From: Neotamlana sargassicola
Lineage (GTDB): Bacteria > Bacteroidota > Bacteroidia > Flavobacteriales > Flavobacteriaceae
NCBI RefSeq assembly: GCF_020523965.1
Contig: NZ_JAJAPX010000001.1
Span: 558,001 to 622,000, forward strand
Direction of reading: 5' to 3'
DNA: 64,000 nt
How positions within the stretch are numbered: position 1 is the stretch's first letter; each line of letters starts with the position of its first letter. Both the position numbers and the translations under genes were made by a program. The notes below the pieces were generated by a model that had not been told where the DNA came from, did not search any database, and saw only the letters and a program-made list of their open reading frames with translations. Of the stretch, positions 25,048-34,766 are shown piece by piece.

Positions 25048-25626
25048 ATGAAAATTGGTTTATACTTTGGCTCATTTAACCCCATACATATTGGACACTT
25101 AATAATTGCCAACCATTTAGCAGAAAACAGCGACTTAGATAAAATTTGGTTTGTAGTTACACCCCACAACCCTTTTAAAAAGAAAAGTAGTTTACTAGAT
25201 AATTACCAACGACTAGAAATGGTGCACCTAGCCACAGAAGAGTACGATAAACTAGAGCCCAGCGACATAGAGTTTAACTTACCTCAGCCAAATTACACCG
25301 TAAATACACTTGCCTACCTACAAGAAAAGCATCCTAAACATGAATTTGCATTAATAATGGGCGAAGACAACCTAAAGAGTTTTCATAAATGGAAAAACTA
25401 TAATGTTATTTTAGAAAATCATCACATATACGTATATCCAAGAATTTCAGATAACATCACCCCTAAGCATTTGCTTAATCACGAAAAAATTCACTCGGTT
25501 AAAGCTCCAATTATGCAAATCTCCTCTACCGACATTCGAAATGCCATAAAAAACAGCAAAAACATTAAACCATTATTACCAACAAATGTTTGGAAGTATT
25601 TAGACGACATGAATTTTTATCGATAA
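25048..25626 (+). CDS. nadD: Nicotinate-nucleotide adenylyltransferase NadD
   Basis: The 192-residue protein has the nucleotidyltransferase motif GSFNPIHIGHL at residues about 8-18 and the ISSTDIRNAI motif near 168. It adenylylates nicotinate mononucleotide in NAD synthesis. It starts 3 bp after the gmk stop. Length and motifs are standard. Confidence 0.95.
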   Translation: MKIGLYFGSFNPIHIGHLIIANHLAENSDLDKIWFVVTPHNPFKKKSSLLDNYQRLEMVHLATEEYDKLEPSDIEFNLPQPNYTVNTLAYLQEKHPKHEFALIMGEDNLKSFHKWKNYNVILENHHIYVYPRISDNITPKHLLNHEKIHSVKAPIMQISSTDIRNAIKNSKNIKPLLPTNVWKYLDDMNFYR

Positions 25627-25743
25627 ATCTACTAGTAAACTTTAAAAAAGTGTTAATCTTTTAAAACCTCCGAGTCTTTCTAAAAAAAAAGAAGAATTAA
25701 TTGGTTATAATATGTTAATTTAGTTTGCTAGTTCTCCCTAATT

Positions 25744-28700
25744 ATGACCAAAAAAAATTCTAGTTTACAAGTTGTTGGCATTGGTGCTTCTGCCGGAGGC
25801 TTAGATGCTTTACAAAGCTTGTTTAAAAACATACCAAACAACACTGGTAAGGCATTTATAATTATCCAACATCTTTCGCCAGACTTTAAAAGCTTAATGC
25901 CCGAATTGCTTGCAAAGTATACTAAAATGCCCATTTTTACTGCAGAAGATAAGCAAACAATAAAACCAAATTGCATCTATTTAAATCAGCGTAATAAAAA
26001 CTTACATATAAAAGGGTCCGAACTCTATTTGCTTAATAAAGGCCCTAAAAACAACTTAAATTTACCAATAGATATTTTTTTCCATACGTTGGGAGAAGAA
26101 TTTAAAGAACACTCCACTGGTGTTATTTTATCTGGAACAGGTTCAGATGGTTCACGAGGTATTCGAACTATTAAAGAAAACAACGGCACCATAATCGCTC
26201 AAGACCCTATTACGGCACAATTTAATGGCATGCCTAATTCTGCCATTGCAACTAATTTGATCGATTACATTTTAAATCCTAAAGAAATAGCTGAGTTATT
26301 TACTAAAACCCCAATTGCCGCCCCATTGCTTAAAGAACGCTTTAACCCCAAATCTACCACCGAAACCTTAATTGACAATATTCTTGAAACCATTTATGAA
26401 TTTTCCGGTGTAAATTTCAAAGAATATAAAAAAAACACACTTTTAAGACGCTTAGAAAAGCGTATGAATATTAACAATTTAAATGAAATCTACGATTACC
26501 TTGTTTTTTTAAACAACAACGAAACCGAAAAACAAATACTAAAAGAAGAATTTTTAATTGGCGTAACTCGTTTTTTTAGAGACCCTGTTGCTTTTACCAC
26601 TCTAAAAGAAAAAGTAATCCCCAAAATTTGTAACGCAAAAAATAACTCAGAGGTTGTTAGAATCTGGATTGCTGGTTGCTCAACTGGTGAAGAAGTTTAT
26701 TCTATAGCTATTTTAATTGACGACTACATACGCCAAACCAAACTAAGCATAGATTATAAAATTTTCGCGACAGATATAGACCCTAAAGCCTTAGCTATTG
26801 CAAGTGCGGGAACCTATAATGTTAATATTGTAAATGAAATAGATAACGTTTATTTAGATCGATATTTTTTAAAAACAGGAAACAAAGTACAAATTATTAA
26901 ACGTATTCGTGAAAAAATTGTATTCTCTAATCACAATCTTATTAAGGATCCTCCATTTATAAGAATGGATTTAATTTCTTGCAGAAACCTACTTATTTAT
27001 TTAGATAATAAAGTACAAAACAAAGTAATGAACCACTTTCACTTTGCTTTAAATAAATTAGGGTATTTATTTTTAGGCAGTAGTGAGTCGTTGGGCGAAG
27101 TATCAAAGCATTTTGAAGCTATTGACGTAAAGTGGAAAATTTTTCAAAATATATCAAATACAAGACACATATCAACCCAAAACAATCCAGTTGAAAGATT
27201 CCCTTCCTTAGCCCATAATTCAACACTCTTAAAACCTTCTAATAGAAGTTATAATTATGAAAAAGACAACCCTGAGTATATTTTTCATAAATATTTAGGA
27301 ACTAAAAATAGCCCAGCATCCATATTTATTGATGCCGATTATAATATTTTATTTATTAAAGGCGATGCCGGTAAAAGACTATCCCATACCGAGGGTGTTT
27401 TTCAAAATAACTTATTAAACGTTGTTAACCCAGAAATTGCATCTATTATTAGAAACGGTATTAGACGACTAAATAAGGATAAAAAAGATATTTTAATTAA
27501 AGATATTGTAAATAAAAAAGGAAACAGTTTTATAACATTCGATTTAACGTTTCATAAACCCACTAACGAACTTCATAATTGTTATTTAATTGAATTTAGT
27601 AACGACCGCGCTATTGATAAGCCACTAACATTAAAAAATATTGATTTAAATGAGGCATCAACACAACGTTTAGAAGATTTAGAAAACGAACTGAAATTTG
27701 TAAAAACAGAGCTTCAAAATGCTATTGAAGAACTTGAAACTAGCAATGAAGAACTACAGTCTTCAAACGAAGAACTGATGGCCTCCAACGAAGAACTTCA
27801 AAGTACTAATGAAGAATTACAATCTGTAAACGAAGAATTATACACCGTAAACTCTGAACTTCAAGAAAAAAACTCAGAATTAACCAATTTAAGCAACGAC
27901 GTTACCAATCTTTTAGATAATACCGATATAGCCACGTTGTTTTTAGATACCGATTTACGAATACGAAAATTTACACCAGCAATAAAACAAGTATTTAACC
28001 TAAGAGAAACCGATTACGGTCGACCTTTATCGAGCTTCACATCAAACTTTAGTGAAGAAACACGTGAAAATATACTTGTTGATGCCAAACTTGTTCTTAA
28101 AAAATTAGTTACTGTAGAAAAGCAAGTTGTAGATAAGTTTGATAATTACTACTTACAACGTATTAGTCCATTTATCACCGCCTCAAAAAAAATTAATGGT
28201 GTTGTAATTACTCTAGATAATATAAACAATTTAAAAGAAGCAGAAAAAGAACTTGCTAGTACCGAACAAAGATATCATAGACTGTTCGAAAATTTAAACG
28301 AAGGCTTTTTACACGGCAAATTAACTAAAGATAATCCTAACGAACTTGAAATAATCGATATAAACCCTGCTTTTGAAACCATTTTAGGATTAAAAGCAAA
28401 AGACGTAATAGGTTTAAATTTTACCGATTTAGAACCATATACCAAACCCGTCACCTCCTTATGGACAGATAGTTTTAAGGAAGCTGCACTATCAGCTAAA
28501 GAACAATTTATAAAAAACTTCACCGCAAACAATCAACATTATTATGTGCATATTTTTTCACCCGGAAAAAACGAATTTGCAGCAACATTTACAGACATTA
28601 CCGAACTTAATAACCAAAAAGAAGCTCTTAAAAAAAGTAAATCTGAACTAACTCGAGTACAAGAGTTAGCTGAAATTGGTAGTTGGTATTTAAACCTAGA

Positions 28701-30159
28701 AACGGGAGATGTACAATGGACCATAGAATTATTTAAAATATTCGATTGGAATCCTAAATTACCACCTCCAACCTTTGAAGAAACGGAAGCTATTTTAACT
28801 CCAGAAAGCTGGGAACAACTTAACACTGCCGTTGATAATACAGTTAAAACTGGTAATCCTTACGAGATTGAATTAAATTTAAAAACCGAAACTGGTAAAA
28901 ACAGATGGATTTGGTCTCGAGGGGAAACCGACCAAGACGAAAAAGGAAATATTATTGGCTTACGCGGGGTAGCACAGAATATTACAGAATCAAAAATAGT
29001 TCAACAGGAACTAATAAAAGCAAAAAAAGAAGCAGAACTTGCCAATTCGCATAAAAACTATTTCTTGGCTAATATGAGCCACGAAATACGAACTCCTATG
29101 AACGGTGTTTTAGGGTTTTCTGAGCTTTTAAAGAACGACCAATTAACTACAGAAGACCGGCTTAAATATCTTAAAATAATCGATGGAAATTCAAAACAAC
29201 TTTTAAACTTAATTGATGATATTATTGATATTGCAAAAATAGAATCCGACGATTTAAAAATTCTATTTAAGCCTGTTCACCTTCCAAACCTTATTAATAA
29301 CTTAGAAATTACTTACAATCAATTAAAAGTTAGTCGATATAAAAAAGCAAATATTAACCTAAAAGTACACGTTCCAGAAGAATACAAAGATTTGGTGGTA
29401 ATAACAGATCCGCAACGATTACAACAAATCATATCAAACTTATTAAACAACGCTTTAAAATTTTCAAACGATGGAGAAATTTTATTCGGCTTTAATATTG
29501 TAGAGAACAACATTAAATTCTTTGTGCAAGACCAAGGAATTGGTATTGAACAAAGCAAACAAAACGAAATTTTTGAGCGATTCAAACAAGTAAACTACGA
29601 TCAAAACACCAATTATGGTGGTACAGGACTAGGACTAGCTATTTGTAAAGGTTTAGTGCTGCTATTAAATGGCGAAATTTCCTTAAAATCTGAATACAAC
29701 GTTGGCACCTTATTCGAATTTACAATTCCTTTAACTCGCGGTACTTTAAAAACCAATAAAAAGAAAATTTCTAGTTTTTATGATACCGATTTTTTAAAAG
29801 GAAAAACTATTTTAATCGCAGAAGACGATTCACTAATACAACTACTTTTTAAAATTACACTTAAAAACACAGGCGCGAATTTACTATTCGCAAAAAATGG
29901 AAAAATTGCAATCGATATTTATAAAACAACACCTAAAATTGATGTTTTATTATTTGATATTAGAATGCCAGAAATGAATGGTTTTGACGCCTTGGATAAA
30001 ATTTTAGCAATAAATCCAGATGCTAAAATTGTAATGCAAACCGCTTACGCAATGCCAGAAGAAAAAGAAAAATGCTTCCAAAAAGGCTGTGTTGGTTATT
30101 TAACTAAACCTGTTTCAAAAGAAGATTTATTCGAAGAATTAAACAAATGGATTCAGTAA
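25744..30159 (+). CDS. CheB-CheR-PAS hybrid sensor histidine kinase
   Basis: The 1471-residue protein joins a CheB methylesterase domain (about 8-185; GIGASAGGLDAL, SGTGSDGSRG), a CheR methyltransferase domain (about 215-475; GCSTGEEVYS, SCRNLLIYL), a long coiled coil of NEELQSxNEEL repeats (about 640-715), three PAS domains (about 720-1085), a HisKA/HATPase kinase core (MSHEIRTPMNG with His about 1113; GGTGLGLAI) and a C-terminal receiver (Asp about 1405 in FDIRMPEMNG). Such chimeras are common in Bacteroidota and are not tied to chemotaxis; the signal is unknown. It appears to be transcribed alone. Codon use looks like that of its neighbours. Confidence 0.93.
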   Translation: MTKKNSSLQVVGIGASAGGLDALQSLFKNIPNNTGKAFIIIQHLSPDFKSLMPELLAKYTKMPIFTAEDKQTIKPNCIYLNQRNKNLHIKGSELYLLNKGPKNNLNLPIDIFFHTLGEEFKEHSTGVILSGTGSDGSRGIRTIKENNGTIIAQDPITAQFNGMPNSAIATNLIDYILNPKEIAELFTKTPIAAPLLKERFNPKSTTETLIDNILETIYEFSGVNFKEYKKNTLLRRLEKRMNINNLNEIYDYLVFLNNNETEKQILKEEFLIGVTRFFRDPVAFTTLKEKVIPKICNAKNNSEVVRIWIAGCSTGEEVYSIAILIDDYIRQTKLSIDYKIFATDIDPKALAIASAGTYNVNIVNEIDNVYLDRYFLKTGNKVQIIKRIREKIVFSNHNLIKDPPFIRMDLISCRNLLIYLDNKVQNKVMNHFHFALNKLGYLFLGSSESLGEVSKHFEAIDVKWKIFQNISNTRHISTQNNPVERFPSLAHNSTLLKPSNRSYNYEKDNPEYIFHKYLGTKNSPASIFIDADYNILFIKGDAGKRLSHTEGVFQNNLLNVVNPEIASIIRNGIRRLNKDKKDILIKDIVNKKGNSFITFDLTFHKPTNELHNCYLIEFSNDRAIDKPLTLKNIDLNEASTQRLEDLENELKFVKTELQNAIEELETSNEELQSSNEELMASNEELQSTNEELQSVNEELYTVNSELQEKNSELTNLSNDVTNLLDNTDIATLFLDTDLRIRKFTPAIKQVFNLRETDYGRPLSSFTSNFSEETRENILVDAKLVLKKLVTVEKQVVDKFDNYYLQRISPFITASKKINGVVITLDNINNLKEAEKELASTEQRYHRLFENLNEGFLHGKLTKDNPNELEIIDINPAFETILGLKAKDVIGLNFTDLEPYTKPVTSLWTDSFKEAALSAKEQFIKNFTANNQHYYVHIFSPGKNEFAATFTDITELNNQKEALKKSKSELTRVQELAEIGSWYLNLETGDVQWTIELFKIFDWNPKLPPPTFEETEAILTPESWEQLNTAVDNTVKTGNPYEIELNLKTETGKNRWIWSRGETDQDEKGNIIGLRGVAQNITESKIVQQELIKAKKEAELANSHKNYFLANMSHEIRTPMNGVLGFSELLKNDQLTTEDRLKYLKIIDGNSKQLLNLIDDIIDIAKIESDDLKILFKPVHLPNLINNLEITYNQLKVSRYKKANINLKVHVPEEYKDLVVITDPQRLQQIISNLLNNALKFSNDGEILFGFNIVENNIKFFVQDQGIGIEQSKQNEIFERFKQVNYDQNTNYGGTGLGLAICKGLVLLLNGEISLKSEYNVGTLFEFTIPLTRGTLKTNKKKISSFYDTDFLKGKTILIAEDDSLIQLLFKITLKNTGANLLFAKNGKIAIDIYKTTPKIDVLLFDIRMPEMNGFDALDKILAINPDAKIVMQTAYAMPEEKEKCFQKGCVGYLTKPVSKEDLFEELNKWIQ

Positions 30160-30342
30160 AATATTTCACATACCGTTATTAAAAATTCAGAAATACGTAT
30201 AGCTATTAAGTAATTTTATCATATCTCTTTAAAAGAAAAAATAAGTATTTAAACGAATACTCGTTGTATTTTAAAGAATGATTAGTAGTTTTTATCGAAA
30301 AATGTTATTTAATACAATTTAGAATTAACAAATATTTATAAC

Positions 30343-30360
30343 TTTACATCGCTATTAATT
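30343..30360 (+). promoter_or_regulatory. Shared leader of exosortase substrate gene 1
   Basis: TTTACATCGCTATTAATT lies 16 bp before the first substrate ATG and matches 17 of 18 bases of the leader before the second substrate (31718-31735). The TAacTTTA just upstream in the same line resembles a -7 box. Shared control of the two substrates is inferred. Confidence 0.5.
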
Positions 30361-30375
30361 AATCCCCTCAAACTC

Positions 30376-30618
30376 ATGAAAAATAAAAAATTACCTAACA
30401 GTATCGCAACCTTAAGTGTTATTTTTGCACTTAGTTTAACAACCAATGTTTTTGCCGGCAGTTCCGGTAATTGGATGGATAAATGGTACCAATACCAATC
30501 TCAAAATAATAGTGGGCATACCTCTGTACCAATTGATGGTGGTATGGGAATATTAGTATTAGGAGCTGCTGCTTTTGGCGCGTACAAATTAAGAGGCGAA
30601 AAAAATGCTAAACATTAA
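30376..30618 (+). CDS. Small exosortase substrate 1 (VPIDGG sorting signal)
   Basis: The 80-residue protein has a signal peptide (1-27, ending NVFA), a short polar Tyr/Gln/Ser/Asn-rich body (about 28-50) and a C-terminal tripartite signal: VPIDGG (51-56), a small-residue membrane segment GILVLGAAAFGAYKL and a basic tail. This is the layout of PEP-CTERM/PID-CTERM-type proteins cut and anchored by exosortases. The mature product would be only about 25 residues. The gene overlaps the exosortase gene by 14 bp. Compare the second substrate at 31764: same signal, different body. Confidence 0.8.
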   Translation: MKNKKLPNSIATLSVIFALSLTTNVFAGSSGNWMDKWYQYQSQNNSGHTSVPIDGGMGILVLGAAAFGAYKLRGEKNAKH

Positions 30619-31204
30619 AGACTCACTAAAAAGCATACCCAAACCTGTAAGGCTTTTCTTAGGAAAAGCCTTATTGTTTTTTGTAGTTTGGAAACTCCTT
30701 TACGGTTTCTATTTTTCTCATACTAAAACCTTAGACTATCCGCTAACAAAACATGTTGGCGAAGCCTCAACGTATTTATTAAACAACTTTAGTCCTATGA
30801 GCGGCTTTACCGTAGAGCGTAATGTAGGGACGTTTTATATTGGAGACGAATTGGTAGAAGGGGGTATCTCTTCTCAAATTTTTCATAATGGATATTTGGT
30901 ATTGCATATTGCCGATAATTGTAATGGTCTAGAACTAATGATATTATTTATTGGTTTTATAATATGCATGCCTTCAAGTTTAAAGAGAAAACTTTTATAC
31001 ATTGTTCTAGGAATACTAATTATTGACTTTGTTAATATACTACGATGTATGGGCTTAATTTATCTTCGAGAATATTATCATGCGTATTTTGATTTCGCCC
31101 ACCACTACTTATTCAAAGCCGTTGTTTATACTTGTACATTTTTAATTTGGATGTACTTTTCTAGAAAAATTAGTTTTAAAAATGAAAATTTACAAATCGG
31201 ATAA
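30605..31204 (+). CDS. Archaeosortase/exosortase family transpeptidase
   Basis: The 199-residue membrane protein carries the exosortase triad: C106 in ADNCNGLELM, R147 in NILRC and H166/H167 in AHHYLF, each at the start or end of membrane helices. Family members cut C-terminal sorting signals of secreted proteins and transfer them to another molecule. It overlaps the substrate gene upstream by 14 bp and the partner gene downstream by 23 bp, so the three are translated together. At 199 residues it is the short, single-domain type. The exact subfamily (Xrt letter) was not determined. Confidence 0.88.
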   Translation: MLNIKDSLKSIPKPVRLFLGKALLFFVVWKLLYGFYFSHTKTLDYPLTKHVGEASTYLLNNFSPMSGFTVERNVGTFYIGDELVEGGISSQIFHNGYLVLHIADNCNGLELMILFIGFIICMPSSLKRKLLYIVLGILIIDFVNILRCMGLIYLREYYHAYFDFAHHYLFKAVVYTCTFLIWMYFSRKISFKNENLQIG

Positions 31205-31592
31205 AGTTCGTTTTATTGCTGGTTTAATACTTATTGTTATCGTCTATTCATGGAACGGTTTGTTCTTTATAACTGAGAATCAAGAATGGATGAAACTACC
31301 AAAATTAACCTTCCATTTAATACGCTTCGGAATTACTATAGTTGTATACTTTATAGGCACATATCATTTAGGAAAGATTAAAGAATCTTGGATGAGCACT
31401 ATTTGGCATTTAGTGCACGTTTCTGGCTTAATTATTATTACAAGTTTAGGATTAATAGACTGGTTTATAATTGAAATACCTCGCGCCTTAAAAAGCTTTG
31501 CTCATAATGTGCAAGAAATTTTAATTTCTCCGGTTTTATACGTTGCTATGGGCTTATTAAACCGAAGTTTAAATAAAGAAAATAAGGTCTAA
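31182..31592 (+). CDS. Exosortase-associated membrane protein
   Basis: The 136-residue protein has four predicted membrane segments (about 10-30, 43-62, 75-97, 108-130). It has no motif I recognise with certainty; by place and topology it resembles the small partner proteins that accompany exosortases in Bacteroidota (for example XrtF-associated proteins). Its start lies inside the exosortase gene (23-bp overlap), which is strong evidence for joint function. Conserved-looking His and Trp residues (H45, H83, H87 region) sit at helix ends. No catalytic claim is made. Confidence 0.6.
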   Translation: MKIYKSDKVRFIAGLILIVIVYSWNGLFFITENQEWMKLPKLTFHLIRFGITIVVYFIGTYHLGKIKESWMSTIWHLVHVSGLIIITSLGLIDWFIIEIPRALKSFAHNVQEILISPVLYVAMGLLNRSLNKENKV

Positions 31593-31717
31593 ATCACCAA
31601 TCTTTTTATCGGATTAATAACATGTTTTATCCCGTAAAATGTAACCCGAAGGTGTTTTAAGCCTTAAAATTTTAACTTCATCGAAAAAAAATAACAGACA
31701 CCTTAATAAAATATACA

Positions 31718-31735
31718 TTTACATTGCTATTAATT
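31718..31735 (+). promoter_or_regulatory. Shared leader of exosortase substrate gene 2
   Basis: TTTACATTGCTATTAATT differs by one base from the leader of substrate gene 1 (30343-30360) and lies 28 bp before the ATG at 31764. Confidence 0.5.
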
Positions 31736-31763
31736 TTAACAACAGTAACATTAATTAAACATT

Positions 31764-32003
31764 ATGAAAACAAATCGTTCAATTTTATTCTCAGCTACCT
31801 TATTTGCTGCTTTATTATTTAGTGTAAATGTAAGTGCTTTTGGTGGCGGTGGTCATGGACATGGTGGATCTAAACACAAACCTAAAAAACCTAAAACTAA
31901 GAAACCTAAAAAGCAAGATTCTGTGCCATTAGATGGTGGTTTAAGCATTTTAGTATTAGGAGCAGCTGCATTTGGTGTGAAAAAATTACGCGATAACAAG
32001 TAA
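31764..32003 (+). CDS. Small exosortase substrate 2 (VPLDGG sorting signal)
   Basis: The 79-residue protein has a signal peptide (1-25), a Gly/His-rich stretch FGGGGHGHGG, a Lys/Pro-rich stretch (about 37-50) and the sorting signal VPLDGG (54-59) followed by ILVLGAAAFG and a basic tail. The last 25 residues are almost the same as in substrate 1, while the bodies differ. The mature peptide would be about 28 residues, highly basic and with possible metal-binding histidines. It is separated from the exosortase operon by 171 bp, has its own leader and is followed by a strong terminator. Confidence 0.8.
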   Translation: MKTNRSILFSATLFAALLFSVNVSAFGGGGHGHGGSKHKPKKPKTKKPKKQDSVPLDGGLSILVLGAAAFGVKKLRDNK

Positions 32004-32022
32004 TTTTTATCGTATATGAAAT

Positions 32023-32055
32023 AAAAAAAGGCACTTTTAAAAGTGCCTTTTTTTT
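32023..32055. terminator. Strong bidirectional terminator
   Basis: A-run, GGCACTTTTAAAAGTGCC perfect inverted repeat, T-run. It separates substrate gene 2 (plus) from asd (minus). Confidence 0.9.
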
Positions 32056-32084
32056 ATGTTTATAATGGAACTTAATATCCTTAA

Positions 32085-33074
32085 TTATATTAATTCTTTT
32101 TCAACCAAATACTCAGCAATTTGAACAGTATTGGTTGCGGCGCCTTTACGAAGATTATCAGCAACAATCCACATGTTTAAAGAGTTTGGTTGCGTTTCGT
32201 CTCTACGAATACGTCCAACAAAAACCTCATCTTTATCGTGAGCAAAAATAGGCATTGGGTAACTGTTTGTAGCCGTATTGTCTTGTACAACAACTCCTGG
32301 AGTTTCACTTAATAATTGACGAACTTCGGCTAAATCGAAATCGTTTTCAAATTCTACATTAACAGATTCGCTATGTCCACCAGCAGTAGGAATTCTAACA
32401 GCTGTTGCAGAAACAGAAAATGTTTTATCGTCCATTATTTTTTGTGGCTCACGCGCCAATTTCATTTCTTCTTTTGTGTATCCGTTATCTAAAAATACGT
32501 CGCAATGTGGTAAAGCATTTCTACCAATAGGATAAGGGTATGCCATTTCGCCTTCTACACCAGCAATTTCGTTTTCTAATTGGCGTACAGCTTTTACACC
32601 TGTACCAGAAACCGATTGGTAAGTTGAAACTACAACACGTTTCATCTTATATTTTTTATGTAACGGATTTAAAGCCATAACTAACTGAATTGTAGAACAG
32701 TTTGGGTTGGCAATAATTTTGTCTTCTTTAGTTAAAACAGAGGCGTTAATTTCTGGAACTACTAATTTTTTAGAAGGATCCATTCTCCAAGCCGAAGAGT
32801 TATCTACAACAGTTGTACCTGCTTCAGCAAATTTTGGAGCCCACTCTAAAGAAGTATCTCCACCGGCTGAAAATAACGCAATATCTGGTTTCATAGAAAC
32901 AGCAGTTTCTAAACCAACAACGGTATAATCTTCACCTTTATAATTTAGTTTTTTACCAACAGAACGTTCTGAAGCTACAGGAATTAATTCTGTAACAGGA
33001 AAATTACGTTCTGCAAGAACTTTTAGCATCACTTCGCCTACCATACCAGTGGCACCAACAACAGCTACTTTCAT
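32085..33074 (-). CDS. asd: Aspartate-semialdehyde dehydrogenase
   Basis: I start at the ATG at 33074, which gives MKVAVVGATGMVGEVML, the family N-terminus with its NADP-binding GxTGxVG; a longer reading from 33107 adds eleven unlikely residues. The 329-residue protein has the active-site cysteine in NPNCSTIQLV and the histidine in IPTAGGHSESV. It makes aspartate semialdehyde for lysine/diaminopimelate, threonine and methionine synthesis. Transcribed alone on the minus strand. Confidence 0.95.
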   Translation of the reverse strand: MKVAVVGATGMVGEVMLKVLAERNFPVTELIPVASERSVGKKLNYKGEDYTVVGLETAVSMKPDIALFSAGGDTSLEWAPKFAEAGTTVVDNSSAWRMDPSKKLVVPEINASVLTKEDKIIANPNCSTIQLVMALNPLHKKYKMKRVVVSTYQSVSGTGVKAVRQLENEIAGVEGEMAYPYPIGRNALPHCDVFLDNGYTKEEMKLAREPQKIMDDKTFSVSATAVRIPTAGGHSESVNVEFENDFDLAEVRQLLSETPGVVVQDNTATNSYPMPIFAHDKDEVFVGRIRRDETQPNSLNMWIVADNLRKGAATNTVQIAEYLVEKELI

Positions 33075-33115
33075 TTTTTTAATGTTTAGTTTAAAATGTG
33101 GAGGCAAAAATACAT

Positions 33116-33152
33116 AAAAAAAGACCTTATTTAATTAAAAATAAGGTCTTTT
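33116..33152 (-). terminator. Terminator of mscL
   Basis: Read on the minus strand, AAGACCTTATTT pairs with AAATAAGGTCTT, then a T run. It lies 39 bp after the mscL stop. Confidence 0.85.
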
Positions 33153-33190
33153 AACAACAAATAACAGGTTGTTATTTATTAAACTTTATG

Positions 33191-33592
33191 TTATTTTTTT
33201 AGCAAATCTCTAATTTCAGCTAGTAAATCTTCTTGACTAGGTCCTGCAGGAGCTTCTGGAGCTGGCTCTTCTTTCTTCTTTAATTTGTTAACACCTTTTA
33301 CAACTAAGAACATTACAAATGCAACAATAATAAAATCTAAAACATTAGTAATAAATTGTCCGTGCTCCAAATAAACTTCGCCTACCATTTCTCCAGCTTC
33401 GTTTAATTCTCCGTCTTGTAATTTCAATCTTAAATCTTTAAAGTCTGTATTGAATAATAAACCAATTAGAGGAGATACAATTCCTCCTGTAAAAGATGTA
33501 ACTACTTCTTTAAAAGCAGCACCCATAACAAAACCAACTGCAATGTCTATAAGGTTACCCTTCATTGCAAATTCTTTAAACTCTTTTAACAT
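33191..33592 (-). CDS. mscL: Large-conductance mechanosensitive channel MscL
   Basis: The 133-residue protein has the MscL N-terminus (EFKEFAMKGNLIDIAVGFVMGAAF), two membrane segments (about 13-40 and 83-103), a periplasmic loop and the C-terminal helix (PSQEDLLAEIRDLLKK). It opens under high membrane tension and protects the cell from osmotic downshock. Length is standard. Confidence 0.95.
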   Translation of the reverse strand: MLKEFKEFAMKGNLIDIAVGFVMGAAFKEVVTSFTGGIVSPLIGLLFNTDFKDLRLKLQDGELNEAGEMVGEVYLEHGQFITNVLDFIIVAFVMFLVVKGVNKLKKKEEPAPEAPAGPSQEDLLAEIRDLLKK

Positions 33593-33659
33593 GATAAAAT
33601 TTTTATTAATAGTTAGTGAACTACTAAATTAAATAAAATATTTAAAAAAATGTTAAAAT

Positions 33660-34766
33660 TTAATATAAATACACCCGTTTAATACGTTGCGAGAGGGATG
33701 TTAAAATTTCGTAAGATATAGTATTAGCGGTTTGTGCAAATTTTTCAGCAGTATTATTTGGGCCAAAAATTATAACCTCATCGCCTTCATTACAGTCTAT
33801 GTCGGTGACATTTACCATAATCATATCCATACAAACATTGCCTATTATTGGTGCTTTTTGGTTATTAATTATTACGTATCCTTTTTCGTTACCATATTGC
33901 CTACCAATACCGTCGGCATGCCCAATTGGTAAAGTAGCTGTTTTTAACACACCATTACTAATATAACCACGATTATAGCCAACGGAGTCTCCTTTTTTTA
34001 AAGTGTGAATTTGCGAAATAATAGTTTTTAAAGTGCCTATTGGTTTTAAATTTTGATTTTCTTTTACGGAGTTACCATAACCATAAAGGCCAATGCCGCT
34101 GCGCACCATATTAAAGTGTGCATCAGGATAGTTTAAAATACCAGAAGTATTACATAAGTGTAAAATTGGTTTGTAACCAATTAAATTAGACAGCTTATCT
34201 GTAATAGTTTTAAAACTATTTATTTGGGTTAGTGTAAAAGGTTTTTCATTTAAATCTTCGCTGGCTGCCAAATGTGAAAACATCGATTTTACTTTTATAG
34301 CATCCGTTTTTTTTAAGGTTTCAGCTAAATAAGATATATCATTTACAGAAAATCCTAATCTATTTAATCCAGTATTAAATTTAAGGTGTACTGGGTAATT
34401 AATTAATTTTTCAGTTTGTGCTAATTCAATAAACTCGTTTAAAATTTTACGACTGTATAAATTAGGCTCTAGTTTATATTCTATTAGTTTACTAAAGTTT
34501 ACTGCTTGCGGGTGTAACACTAAAATAGGTGTTTTTATTCCAGCGTTTCTGAGTGCAACACCCTCGTTAGTATAAGCAACTGCAAAATAATCTACACCTA
34601 AATTTTCAAGATATTTAGCAAGTTCTTCAGCATTATTACCATAGGCGTAGGCTTTAACAACTGCTAAAAATTTAGTGTTTTTATGTAGTTTAGATTTTAG
34701 GTAATTAAAATTATGTTGTAGTGCTTTTAAGTCAATTTCAAGCACCGTTTCATTTGCTGTCGGCAT
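33660..34766 (-). CDS. alr: Alanine racemase
   Basis: The 368-residue PLP enzyme has the cofactor lysine K38 in VVKAYAYG, the [10 protein letters not shown] segment, [10 protein letters not shown] near the catalytic tyrosine and [11 protein letters not shown] near the C-terminus. It makes D-alanine for peptidoglycan. Its first 17 bases overlap the tdk 3-prime end, so the two are coupled. Confidence 0.94.
   Translation of the reverse strand: MPTANETVLEIDLKALQHNFNYLKSKLHKNTKFLAVVKAYAYGNNAEELAKYLENLGVDYFAVAYTNEGVALRNAGIKTPILVLHPQAVNFSKLIEYKLEPNLYSRKILNEFIELAQTEKLINYPVHLKFNTGLNRLGFSVNDISYLAETLKKTDAIKVKSMFSHLAASEDLNEKPFTLTQINSFKTITDKLSNLIGYKPILHLCNTSGILNYPDAHFNMVRSGIGLYGYGNSVKENQNLKPIGTLKTIISQIHTLKKGDSVGYNRGYISNGVLKTATLPIGHADGIGRQYGNEKGYVIINNQKAPIIGNVCMDMIMVNVTDIDCNEGDEVIIFGPNNTAEKFAQTANTISYEILTSLSQRIKRVYLY

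Noticed and set aside
25433-25440. TACGTA inside nadD
   Set aside because: Within a coding region and without a partner half-site.
30194-30212. TACGTA and TAAGTA near each other upstream of the exosortase locus, like the nitrate-gene dyad
   Set aside because: The order and seven-base spacing differ from the four consistent sites and the half-sites do not form an inverted repeat.
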